DNA of 64,000 nucleotides from Flavobacterium reichenbachii (lineage in GTDB: Bacteria; Bacteroidota; Bacteroidia; Flavobacteriales; Flavobacteriaceae). Each line of letters opens with the position of its first letter. The stretch's first letter is position 1. A program made the position numbers and the translations under genes. The DNA lies in assembly GCF_002217435.1 (NCBI RefSeq), contig NZ_MUHF01000030.1:46691-110690 (forward strand), written 5' to 3'. The notes under the pieces are model-generated. The model was given only the letters and a program-made list of their open reading frames with translations. It was not told the origin of the DNA and did no database searches. Positions 28,066 through 36,138 of the stretch are shown piece by piece.

Positions 28066-29019
28066 ATGTCTGACGTAACAGCAATTCATAATTTAGTTCA
28101 AAAAAGAAACGAATTAAAAACAGAGATAGCAAAAATCATTGTAGGGCAGGACGCCGTTGTAGATCAAATTTTACTTTGTATATTTTCTGGAGGACACGCA
28201 CTTTTGATAGGTGTTCCCGGTTTGGCAAAAACTTTAATGATCAATACTTTGTCTCAGGCTCTGGGTTTAGATTTTAAAAGAATTCAGTTTACACCAGATT
28301 TAATGCCTTCTGATATTTTGGGAAGTGAAATTTTGGATGAAAACAGACAATTTAAATTTATAAAAGGACCAATCTTCTCTAATATAATTCTTGCAGATGA
28401 GATTAACAGAACTCCGCCAAAAACTCAGGCAGCTTTATTAGAAGCTATGCAGGAGCGTTCTGTGACAATTGCAGGGCAAAATTATAAATTAGACTTGCCG
28501 TACTTTGTATTAGCAACTCAAAACCCAATTGAGCAGGAAGGAACTTACCCGCTTCCAGAAGCACAGCTTGACCGTTTTATGTTTGCTGTAAAATTAGAAT
28601 ATCCTAGCTTTGAGGAAGAAGTACAAGTTGTAAAACGTACCACTTCTGATATTAAAACAACAATAAATCCGTTATTTACTGCACAGGAAATTATAGATTT
28701 CCAACATTTAATCCGCAGGATTCCTGTTGCTGATAATGTTATTGAATATGCAGTAACTCTAGTGAGTAAAACGAGACCGGATAATCCTCTGACAAATGAT
28801 TTTGTTAAAAATTATCTGGATTGGGGAGCTGGACCGAGAGCTTCTCAGAATCTAATACTGGCAGCAAAAGCACATGCAGCTTTTAATGGTAAGTTTTCGC
28901 CAGATATAGAAGATGTAAAAGCAGTTGCTGTTGGAATTTTAAGACATAGAATCATCAAAAACTATAAAGCAGATGCTGAAGGAATTACAGAAGAAATTAT
29001 CATACAAAAACTAATGTAG
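28066..29019 (+). CDS. MoxR-type AAA+ ATPase
   Basis: The 317-residue protein has Walker A GVPGLAKT, Walker B IILADEINR, sensor 1 LATQNPIEQEGTYPLPEAQL and a C-terminal lid domain, as in the MRP subfamily of MoxR ATPases. These chaperone-like ATPases usually work with VWA-domain proteins encoded beside them, and in Bacteroidota often head a DUF58/BatABD operon. Here no DUF58 or VWA gene follows: the next gene is convergent. Two other features are odd only by context, namely the isolated position and the VIT-domain gene nearby on the other strand, which lacks a VWA domain. Confidence 0.92.
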   Translation: MSDVTAIHNLVQKRNELKTEIAKIIVGQDAVVDQILLCIFSGGHALLIGVPGLAKTLMINTLSQALGLDFKRIQFTPDLMPSDILGSEILDENRQFKFIKGPIFSNIILADEINRTPPKTQAALLEAMQERSVTIAGQNYKLDLPYFVLATQNPIEQEGTYPLPEAQLDRFMFAVKLEYPSFEEEVQVVKRTTSDIKTTINPLFTAQEIIDFQHLIRRIPVADNVIEYAVTLVSKTRPDNPLTNDFVKNYLDWGAGPRASQNLILAAKAHAAFNGKFSPDIEDVKAVAVGILRHRIIKNYKADAEGITEEIIIQKLM

Positions 29020-29032
29020 TTTACAAATAAAT

Positions 29033-29073
29033 AAAACCCTAAACAAGATGTTATTTCTAGTTTGGGGTTTTTA
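29033..29073. terminator. Bidirectional terminator between moxR-like and exosortase genes
   Basis: The 12-bp stem AAAACCCTAAAC / GTTTGGGGTTTT (29033-29044 with 29060-29071) has T-runs on both strands and separates two convergent genes. Confidence 0.88.
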
Positions 29074-29075
29074 AT

Positions 29076-30314
29076 TTAATTTATTTTGGCAGTTTCGTTG
29101 ATTAAAAAAATCGGTTTATTGTAAAGCAGTTTTAGATACATAATCTTTATAAAAGAAGTGTATTTTTTGCCATCGCATTCATACCACCAATAAGAGTTGT
29201 AGTGAATGTTGTTTTTCTCCATTTTATTGAACCATATTTCTTCCTTGTTTACTAAAATTTTATTTGTTTTGATGATTTTGTAGCCATCGCCAGTCCAGCA
29301 TACTAAAGGGTTATGAGATGGAGTTTTGATATAAGTTAATTTTTCTTCAGTTTCAATCTTAAAAACCTCAAGATTTACCCAGTTTCCTGTTTTTGTATTG
29401 TAATTGGATTGTACCTCTTTAAGAAAGTCGTTCCTGTTCTCATTTTTAATTTTTGCACCTGTTATCATAATAAGTAAAAAAGAGACTAATACTATAATTG
29501 CATTTGGCTGTATTTTTTGTACAGCACTATTAGTCAATTTAGGCTTTATATACTGTATAATCACAAGCATTGGGAGGATTTGATAAAATGCAAAGCAGAT
29601 CAAACCTATAGTATGGTGTAAAACATTTTCCTGAGTGCAATTAAAAATTATTAATGTTATAATTCTGAAATAATTAGATATGATATTTAGAAAAATAATT
29701 AGAATACAAAAAACAAGTATTTGGAATATTCCGTAATGTTGTTTCTGTTTTCTCTCTTCTAAGGTTAACAATATTGCGCCAGATAATAATCCGGTTTTAA
29801 ACATTGATAATCCCATACAAGCGGTATCAATTGTTATTTTAGCGTTGTTGATATAAAAATTAACACCTTCTATTTTTTGTATAGGTATAAAATTTTTCAA
29901 CGTGAGATACACTACATAACAAAGACTTTGTTTTATTTCTGAAGTCAAATGGACAAAAAAAGTGCTGAAAAGTGTCGAAAATAACACAATGCAGATAAAT
30001 GCGATAAAAGAAAATTTACCTGTAAAAAAATGAAAAATCAAACACAGAAATAAAATTACAGCCAGAAAATGAACCGACTTTGTATGCAGTCTGTAACTGA
30101 CAAATTCAAGCAGTAAAATGAGTATTATTAGAAAATAATTTATTTTAAAGTTTGACTTTCTGCCTCCAATAACAAAAAGGGAAAATGAAATAATTATACC
30201 AAAAAAATCACTGTTTAAGCCAGATAGCAATATCTTGCTGTTGCTTACAAACACTATAAGTATTGCAAGAACAGCAAGGAATATTTTACTTTTTTTAGAA
30301 ATTAAATCATTCAT
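29076..30314 (-). CDS. xrtN: Exosortase, XrtN type
   Basis: The 412-residue, about ten-helix inner-membrane protein has the exosortase catalytic triad: Cys166 in IDTACMGLSMF, Arg217 in NYFRIITL and His233 (or His234) in LHHTIGL. Exosortases are transpeptidases that cut and re-anchor proteins with PEP-CTERM tails. The extra C-terminal domain after the helices (about residues 300-412) resembles the EpsI-like domain fused to some exosortases. I start it at the ATG whose A overlaps the stop of the upstream gene (TAATG), which implies translational coupling; a longer frame would add 23 residues inside that gene. The XrtN subtype rests on the neighbouring VIT-domain substrate. Confidence 0.82.
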   Translation of the reverse strand: MNDLISKKSKIFLAVLAILIVFVSNSKILLSGLNSDFFGIIISFSLFVIGGRKSNFKINYFLIILILLLEFVSYRLHTKSVHFLAVILFLCLIFHFFTGKFSFIAFICIVLFSTLFSTFFVHLTSEIKQSLCYVVYLTLKNFIPIQKIEGVNFYINNAKITIDTACMGLSMFKTGLLSGAILLTLEERKQKQHYGIFQILVFCILIIFLNIISNYFRIITLIIFNCTQENVLHHTIGLICFAFYQILPMLVIIQYIKPKLTNSAVQKIQPNAIIVLVSFLLIMITGAKIKNENRNDFLKEVQSNYNTKTGNWVNLEVFKIETEEKLTYIKTPSHNPLVCWTGDGYKIIKTNKILVNKEEIWFNKMEKNNIHYNSYWWYECDGKKYTSFIKIMYLKLLYNKPIFLINETAKIN

Positions 30315-32806
30315 TAACAGGCTAATTTTTTCTTTTTGAAATAGAATAAAATAAAACACAAACTTATAATGAGCATTGCCCATTCGTGAGGTTCTGGAAC
30401 TGCGCCGTCATTGTTGATAGAAGCATTTCCTAAAGTGTTGATGTTTTTTTCAATTCCATTATCTGCATAGTCCTGATCTGTTTCTAAAACTATCAATGAT
30501 GAAATAGGAGTTACAATATTGGCATCTTTTGCTAAGTCAACATATTTATTTTGTGCAAGAGTATCATTTTGTATCTCAACCTGATCGTTCAAAACTTTTC
30601 CAAAACAAAACATTCTATATAAATGATTAGAACCATTTCCAGTTTTTTGAATCGCAGGATTTTCTGAAATAGAAATTCCGGCAGTTTCTATATTAATGCT
30701 GTTTTCGCTGGTTTGAAATTTAAGAAAGTTATTGTGCTGCACCAGATTTAAACAGTTATAAATATCAGTTTTAATATAATCAACATACTTTTGCTCCTTT
30801 ACAGTCTGCCAGAAAGGATTTATCTCTTCAGAAATATTAATGACTTTAAGATTTTTATTTTTTACATCTTTTTTAATCTTTTTTAAATAATCAGATGATT
30901 CTAATTCTTCAAAATTGGCAGAAAATGTACTGCATTTTGTGATTATCAAACTGCTTTTTTCTAAATCAAAAAGTGGTAACAGAGAGTAATTCAATTCTTC
31001 AAATTGATCCCAAATGTCTATATAATTAGAATTATTTATTTCGGTTTTAGAGTTATTTAGTATAACGAAATACTTTTGGCTATGAAGTTTTAGTAATTCT
31101 TCGATTTCTTCAATTTTCCAACTGTTGTTAAGATCAAGAATAATTTCGCTTGGTTTAAATTTGATTTTTTCCTTTACAATTGGCTTTATTTCGTAGCTTT
31201 TATTTTTCCATGTAAATGCACTTTTTGCAACTTGTTTCTTCAGGGGGAACTCTGCTTTCCAGTCTTCTAAACCTTTAGAGTTATTGATATAATAATTGTT
31301 TTGAAGATCGAAATCTTTTGATGCTTCAAATTTTGTGTTTCCGCTAACCTGAATTCGTGAAACTGTTGAAGCTCCGTTAATATTTGGTCCTTTAATGTTT
31401 AAGCTCTGATAGGCCATTTTATCGTTTATAACTTTTAATGGAGTTGTAAAACCGCATTTAAAAGTACGGGGTAGATCGTTGGTAATCGGGAAAACACGCA
31501 CAGTAACTCTATTGCCTTCTTTCCATTGCATCAGCGAAGGATCGCGAGCTTCTACACCAACAATTTGCTTATAGGCCTCTTTGGCTTTTTCCTTGGTTGT
31601 CAAAACACCTTTTCTTTCTATTCCATTTACCCAAAGTGATAACGATGTTGCTACAGAGCCTTCGGGAAGTTGAAAAGAGTATATCGCTTCATTTTGCTGC
31701 CAGCTTTCTTTATCGCACACTACATCAATTGTTATTTCTGTGTAGGCTAATCTGTCATTTGGGTAAATTTTTACATCTTCTTTAATATTTTTAGTCAGCA
31801 GATCTTTGCCACTCCATAATTGCTCTTCGGTTTCCAGTCTTTTATCAAAATTAGATTTCAGGATATTGACTTGGTCATCTGCACTTAAATTATTATTGGG
31901 AATAAAATAATAAGCAATATTTAAAAATGGATCGTGTGTTTTTCTTTCATTATATTGAACGTTACTTCCAAATTCCCCGAAATCCCTCATGGTAAAGAAA
32001 TTATCTGAATAAAGGTAAACGATGTCTTTTTTTAATAGAATTTCATTAAGAAAATTAGGTTTTAGATTTTGTGAAATTTTGATATAAGCAGGAAGGTCAT
32101 CATTTTGTTCAAATGTTTTTGTAACGCTGTATTTGTTTATTTTCTTACTTTCATTATTGAGTAGTATTATAAAAATAAATAGAGTTGCAAAAACAGCTGC
32201 TATTCCAGAACAAAACGCGTAAAAATTACTTTTGTATTCGAAAACTAATTTTGAAAGTTTTAGAGCATGAATCATCAGTACAATTCCCGGAACCAAACCG
32301 TAAAAGCCCAATCCTAGGGCAAGAATACCTATTACTGAAAATATAAAAATTGGAATAAGGTAAACAGCATAATAAAGAATCAAAATACAAGAACACCCAT
32401 TTATAAAATAAGAAATCAGGTTAACAGATTTGTTTTTTAAATTGTTGTAAATAATAAAGTTAGAAAGACAAAATAGAAACGTTGTAAGGTATACCCAAAT
32501 AGGCAGGTTTTCAAAAACATTAATATGAATATTAGTTGAAAAACATCCTACAAACCAGTTGAGGAATAAAAATGGTACTAAATGCTGATATTTTTCTCTA
32601 TTTCTTAAAATGTTGAAACTTACAATAGCTCCGTAAGGAAGCAAAATAATGATGTTAATAATAGAAAGCATTTGGAAGCTTTTGTAATCAATCCTGCTTC
32701 CTAAGATAGAAACCATAAGCAGGAGGGTGCTGAATAGTGTTACAGCCAAGCTGATTTTTACACCAATGCGATCGTAAAATATGCGGTTTATTTCAGTTGT
32801 ATTCAT
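30314..32806 (-). CDS. VIT-domain membrane protein with PEP-CTERM-like tail (XrtN partner)
   Basis: The 830-residue protein has a membrane-embedded N-terminal part (about seven hydrophobic segments, residues 15-250). A VIT (inter-alpha-trypsin) domain follows at about residues 345-475 (AIYSFQLPEGSVATSLSLWV; RVTVRVFPI), then a long soluble region. Its last 28 residues form a sorting tail: VPEPHEW (the PEP box, residues 803-809), a hydrophobic stretch MLIISLCFILFYF and KKKK. This is the layout recognised by exosortases, and the exosortase is the next gene with a 1-nt overlap. There is no VWA domain after VIT. It fits the 'XrtN system VIT domain protein' described for Bacteroidota. The ATG at 32806 is preferred over an upstream TTG/ATG because it follows the promoter. 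Confidence 0.8.
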   Translation of the reverse strand: MNTTEINRIFYDRIGVKISLAVTLFSTLLLMVSILGSRIDYKSFQMLSIINIIILLPYGAIVSFNILRNREKYQHLVPFLFLNWFVGCFSTNIHINVFENLPIWVYLTTFLFCLSNFIIYNNLKNKSVNLISYFINGCSCILILYYAVYLIPIFIFSVIGILALGLGFYGLVPGIVLMIHALKLSKLVFEYKSNFYAFCSGIAAVFATLFIFIILLNNESKKINKYSVTKTFEQNDDLPAYIKISQNLKPNFLNEILLKKDIVYLYSDNFFTMRDFGEFGSNVQYNERKTHDPFLNIAYYFIPNNNLSADDQVNILKSNFDKRLETEEQLWSGKDLLTKNIKEDVKIYPNDRLAYTEITIDVVCDKESWQQNEAIYSFQLPEGSVATSLSLWVNGIERKGVLTTKEKAKEAYKQIVGVEARDPSLMQWKEGNRVTVRVFPITNDLPRTFKCGFTTPLKVINDKMAYQSLNIKGPNINGASTVSRIQVSGNTKFEASKDFDLQNNYYINNSKGLEDWKAEFPLKKQVAKSAFTWKNKSYEIKPIVKEKIKFKPSEIILDLNNSWKIEEIEELLKLHSQKYFVILNNSKTEINNSNYIDIWDQFEELNYSLLPLFDLEKSSLIITKCSTFSANFEELESSDYLKKIKKDVKNKNLKVINISEEINPFWQTVKEQKYVDYIKTDIYNCLNLVQHNNFLKFQTSENSINIETAGISISENPAIQKTGNGSNHLYRMFCFGKVLNDQVEIQNDTLAQNKYVDLAKDANIVTPISSLIVLETDQDYADNGIEKNINTLGNASINNDGAVPEPHEWAMLIISLCFILFYFKKKKLAC

Positions 32807-32842
32807 TTGTTTTTGGTTTATAATTAAAAGTACTTTGAGTTG

Positions 32843-32870
32843 CAAAGTTATAATAATTATTGAAAAACAA
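32843..32870 (-). promoter_or_regulatory. Promoter of the VIT-xrtN operon
   Basis: On the minus strand TTG (32870-32868), a 17-bp spacer and TAACTTTG (32850-32843) match the Bacteroidota consensus; the ATG at 32806 is 37 bp downstream. Confidence 0.65.
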
Positions 32871-33210
32871 ACTTTTTATTTGCTTTTTTTATTATTAGTG
32901 ATTGTTTGAAATTTTTCTACTTTGTTTATAGTTATAGATGATCCGGAATTAGAAGAAAATTGATCAACTATAACGTTATAATTCTTTATTTAGAAAGATT
33001 CTTTGCTAAAAATGGGGTAAAATCTGACATCCTTCTTAACATTAAATTTCGACTTTGTTAAAGAAAAGATTTTAAAATGTTAATAATTCATTTTTTTAAT
33101 TCATAATTGAGATTTTAGTAAAAACCAGCAATGAAAATCGTTTTTTAGCAATAATAATTTTTGAAAAGGGGAGTTCTATTATATTTTTTTTAATTATCGG
33201 CATTAATACG

Positions 33211-33218
33211 TAAATTTG
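33211..33218 (+). promoter_or_regulatory. Candidate -7 box (TAAATTTG) of acnB
   Basis: It matches TAnnTTTG 26 bp before the ATG. No TTG box lies at the usual distance. Confidence 0.45.
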
Positions 33219-33244
33219 CGAAAAAAAATAAATCTGCCTATATT

Positions 33245-36016
33245 ATGAACATTTATAAGGATTATATCCAAGAGATTGAAGAAAGAAAAAATCAGGGACT
33301 TCACCCAAAACCAATTGACAGCGCTGCATTATTAAGTGAAATCATTGAACAAATCAAAGATTTAAACAATGAATACCGAAATGACTCGCTTAAGTTCTTT
33401 ATTTACAATACTTTGCCTGGAACAACTAGTGCAGCTGGTGAAAAAGCTAAGTTCTTAAAAGAGATCATTCTTGGTCAATCTGTTGTGAGCGAAATTACAC
33501 CTGCTTTTGCATTTGAATTATTGTCGCACATGAAAGGAGGACCTTCAATAGAAGTACTGCTTGATTTAGCTTTAGGTAATGACACTGCTATTGCAGAAGA
33601 AGCTGCAAAAGTTCTTAAAACCCAGGTTTTTCTTTATGAAGCGGATACAGACCGATTAGTAGAGGCGTTTAAAAATGAAAATAAAATTGCTAGAGAAATT
33701 CTTGAAAGCTATGCTCAGGCTGAGTTTTTTACAAAACTGCCAGATGTAGCTGACGAAATTAAGGTAGTTACTTATATTGCTGGAGAGGGCGATATTTCTA
33801 CAGATTTACTTTCTCCGGGTAATCAGGCTCACTCACGTTCTGACCGTGAACTTCATGGTAAATGTATGATTACTCCTGAGGCACAAGACGAAATTAAAAT
33901 GCTTCAAGCACAGCATCCTGATAAAAGTGTGATGTTGATTGCTGAAAAAGGAACAATGGGTGTTGGTTCTTCAAGAATGTCAGGTGTAAACAACGTGGCT
34001 CTTTGGACTGGTAAACAAGCAAGTCCTTATATTCCGTTTGTTAATATTGCTCCAATTGTAGGAGGAACAAATGGTATTTCTCCAATTTTCCTAACCACTG
34101 TTGATGTTACTGGCGGAATTGGTTTAGATCTTAAAAACTGGATTAAAAAAGTTGATGTAAACGGGAATGTTGTTCGTAATGAAAACGATGAACCAATTCT
34201 GGAGCAAACCTATTCTATTGCTACAGGAACTGTTCTAACAATAAACATAAAAGAGAAGAAACTTTATAGCGGTGATGAGGAAGTAATGGATATTTCTAAA
34301 GCATTTACTCCTCAGAAAATGGAATTCATTAAAGCTGGTGGTTCTTATGCTATTGTCTTTGGTAAAAAACTTCAAACATTTGCTGCGAGAGTTCTAGATG
34401 TAGAAGCTCCGCTTGTATTTGCTCCATCAAAAGAAATTTCTCATGAAGGACAAGGTCTTACAGCAGTAGAAAAAATCTTTAATAAAAATGCTGTTGGAAT
34501 CACTCAAGGAAAAGTATTACATGCTGGTTCTGACGTTCGTGTAGAAGTTAATATCGTAGGTTCGCAAGATACGACTGGTCTTATGACTGCTCAGGAATTA
34601 GAATCTATGGCTGCAACAGTGATTTCGCCAATCGTTGACGGTGCATACCAGTCAGGCTGTCACACTGCTTCGGTTTGGGATAAAAAAGCTCAGGCAAACA
34701 TTCCAAAATTGATGAAATTCATGAACGATTTTGGTTTGATCACAGCTCGTGACCCAAAAGGTGTTTATCACGCAATGACTGACGTTATTCACAAAGTGCT
34801 TAATGATATTACTATAGACGAGTGGGCTATCATTATTGGTGGTGACTCTCATACAAGAATGTCTAAAGGTGTTGCCTTTGGTGCAGACTCAGGAACTGTT
34901 GCTCTTGCATTGGCTACGGGTGAGGCTTCAATGCCAATTCCGGAATCAGTAAAAGTGACGTTCAAGGGAGATATGAAAGGTTATATGGACTTCCGTGATG
35001 TGGTTCATGCAACTCAGGCCCAAATGCTTCATCAATTTGGTGGAGAGAACGTTTTCCAGGGTAGAATTATTGAGGTTCATATTGGAACTCTTACTGCTGA
35101 CCAAGCGTTTACATTTACAGATTGGACTGCAGAAATGAAAGCAAAAGCTTCTATCTGTATTTCTGAAGATGATACTTTAATCGAGTCGTTGGAAATTGCA
35201 AAAGGCAGAATCCAGATCATGATCGACAAAGGTATGGATAACGAAAAACACGTTCTTCAAGGATTGATTAATAAAGCTGATAAGAGAATCACAGAGATTA
35301 AATCGGCAGAGAAACCAGCATTGACTCCAGACGCAAATGCGAAGTATTATGCTGAAGTTGTGGTTGATCTTGATCAGATTTCAGAGCCAATGATTGCTGA
35401 TCCAGACGTAAACAATATTGATGTTTCTAAAAGATATACACACGATACTATCAGACCTCTTTCTTTTTATGGAGGAATTAAAAAAGTAGACCTTGGGTTT
35501 ATCGGTTCTTGCATGGTTCATAAAGGCGACATGAAAATCTTGGCTCAAATGCTTAAGAATATAGAAGAGCAGCAAGGTAAAGTTGAGTTTAAAGCGCCGC
35601 TTGTAGTAGCGCCGCCAACGTACAACATTGTTGATGAGCTTAAAGCAGAAGGTGACTGGGAAGTTTTACAAAAATACTCTGGTTTCGAATTTGACGATAA
35701 TGCTCCTAAAGGTGCTGCACGTACGGAATATGAAAACATGTTATACTTAGAGCGTCCAGGGTGTAACCTTTGTATGGGTAACCAGGAAAAAGCTGCTAAA
35801 GGAGATACTGTAATGGCAACTTCTACTCGTCTTTTTCAAGGAAGGGTAGTAGAAGATACAGAAGGAAAAAAAGGGGAATCATTGCTTTCTTCTACTCCAG
35901 TAGTAGTCCTTTCTACAATTTTAGGCAGAACTCCTACAATGGATGAGTATACAGCTGCAGTAGACGGAATCAACTTAACTAAGTTTGCACCGTCTAATAA
36001 ACAGTTAGTTATGTAA
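33245..36016 (+). CDS. acnB: Bifunctional aconitate hydratase 2 / 2-methylisocitrate dehydratase
   Basis: The 923-residue protein is aconitase B: an N-terminal HEAT-like domain (residues 1-160), the AcnB swivel domain next, then the catalytic iron-sulfur domains. Cluster ligands are visible in GSCMVHKGD and in CNLCMGNQ near the C-terminus. It isomerises citrate to isocitrate in the TCA cycle and can act on 2-methylisocitrate. The domain order (swivel N-terminal) differs from the aconitase encoded next, so the two are not recent duplicates. Terminator at 36041. Confidence 0.96.
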   Translation: MNIYKDYIQEIEERKNQGLHPKPIDSAALLSEIIEQIKDLNNEYRNDSLKFFIYNTLPGTTSAAGEKAKFLKEIILGQSVVSEITPAFAFELLSHMKGGPSIEVLLDLALGNDTAIAEEAAKVLKTQVFLYEADTDRLVEAFKNENKIAREILESYAQAEFFTKLPDVADEIKVVTYIAGEGDISTDLLSPGNQAHSRSDRELHGKCMITPEAQDEIKMLQAQHPDKSVMLIAEKGTMGVGSSRMSGVNNVALWTGKQASPYIPFVNIAPIVGGTNGISPIFLTTVDVTGGIGLDLKNWIKKVDVNGNVVRNENDEPILEQTYSIATGTVLTINIKEKKLYSGDEEVMDISKAFTPQKMEFIKAGGSYAIVFGKKLQTFAARVLDVEAPLVFAPSKEISHEGQGLTAVEKIFNKNAVGITQGKVLHAGSDVRVEVNIVGSQDTTGLMTAQELESMAATVISPIVDGAYQSGCHTASVWDKKAQANIPKLMKFMNDFGLITARDPKGVYHAMTDVIHKVLNDITIDEWAIIIGGDSHTRMSKGVAFGADSGTVALALATGEASMPIPESVKVTFKGDMKGYMDFRDVVHATQAQMLHQFGGENVFQGRIIEVHIGTLTADQAFTFTDWTAEMKAKASICISEDDTLIESLEIAKGRIQIMIDKGMDNEKHVLQGLINKADKRITEIKSAEKPALTPDANAKYYAEVVVDLDQISEPMIADPDVNNIDVSKRYTHDTIRPLSFYGGIKKVDLGFIGSCMVHKGDMKILAQMLKNIEEQQGKVEFKAPLVVAPPTYNIVDELKAEGDWEVLQKYSGFEFDDNAPKGAARTEYENMLYLERPGCNLCMGNQEKAAKGDTVMATSTRLFQGRVVEDTEGKKGESLLSSTPVVVLSTILGRTPTMDEYTAAVDGINLTKFAPSNKQLVM

Positions 36017-36040
36017 TCTGAATATTAGTAATTATAATTC

Positions 36041-36074
36041 AAAGTCCGAGTCATAAAACTCGGACTTTTTTTTT
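36041..36074 (+). terminator. Terminator between acnB and the second aconitase
   Basis: AAAGTCCGAGT / ACTCGGACTTT (36041-36051 with 36058-36068) is followed by a T-run, so the two aconitase genes are probably separate transcripts. Confidence 0.9.
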
Positions 36075-36138
36075 AATAACTGCTCTATTTTTTGTATCTT
36101 GTGATGTTCAAAAAACAATAATAAAACAAACAAATCTT

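Larger units (their letters stand above)
32807..33244. other. Divergent intergenic region, VIT gene / acnB
   Basis: These 438 bp have no plausible gene. They contain a full promoter for the exosortase pair (32843-32870, minus) and a -7 box for acnB (33211-33218, plus). The rest is A/T-rich with no recognised repeat or RNA. Confidence 0.6.

Noticed and set aside
28066..29019. Bat/MoxR aerotolerance operon
   Set aside because: No DUF58, VWA or BatD gene follows; the next gene is convergent and encodes an exosortase.
30315..30383. Upstream start for the exosortase (23 extra residues)
   Set aside because: It lies inside the VIT gene's sorting tail; the overlapping TAATG start is more natural.
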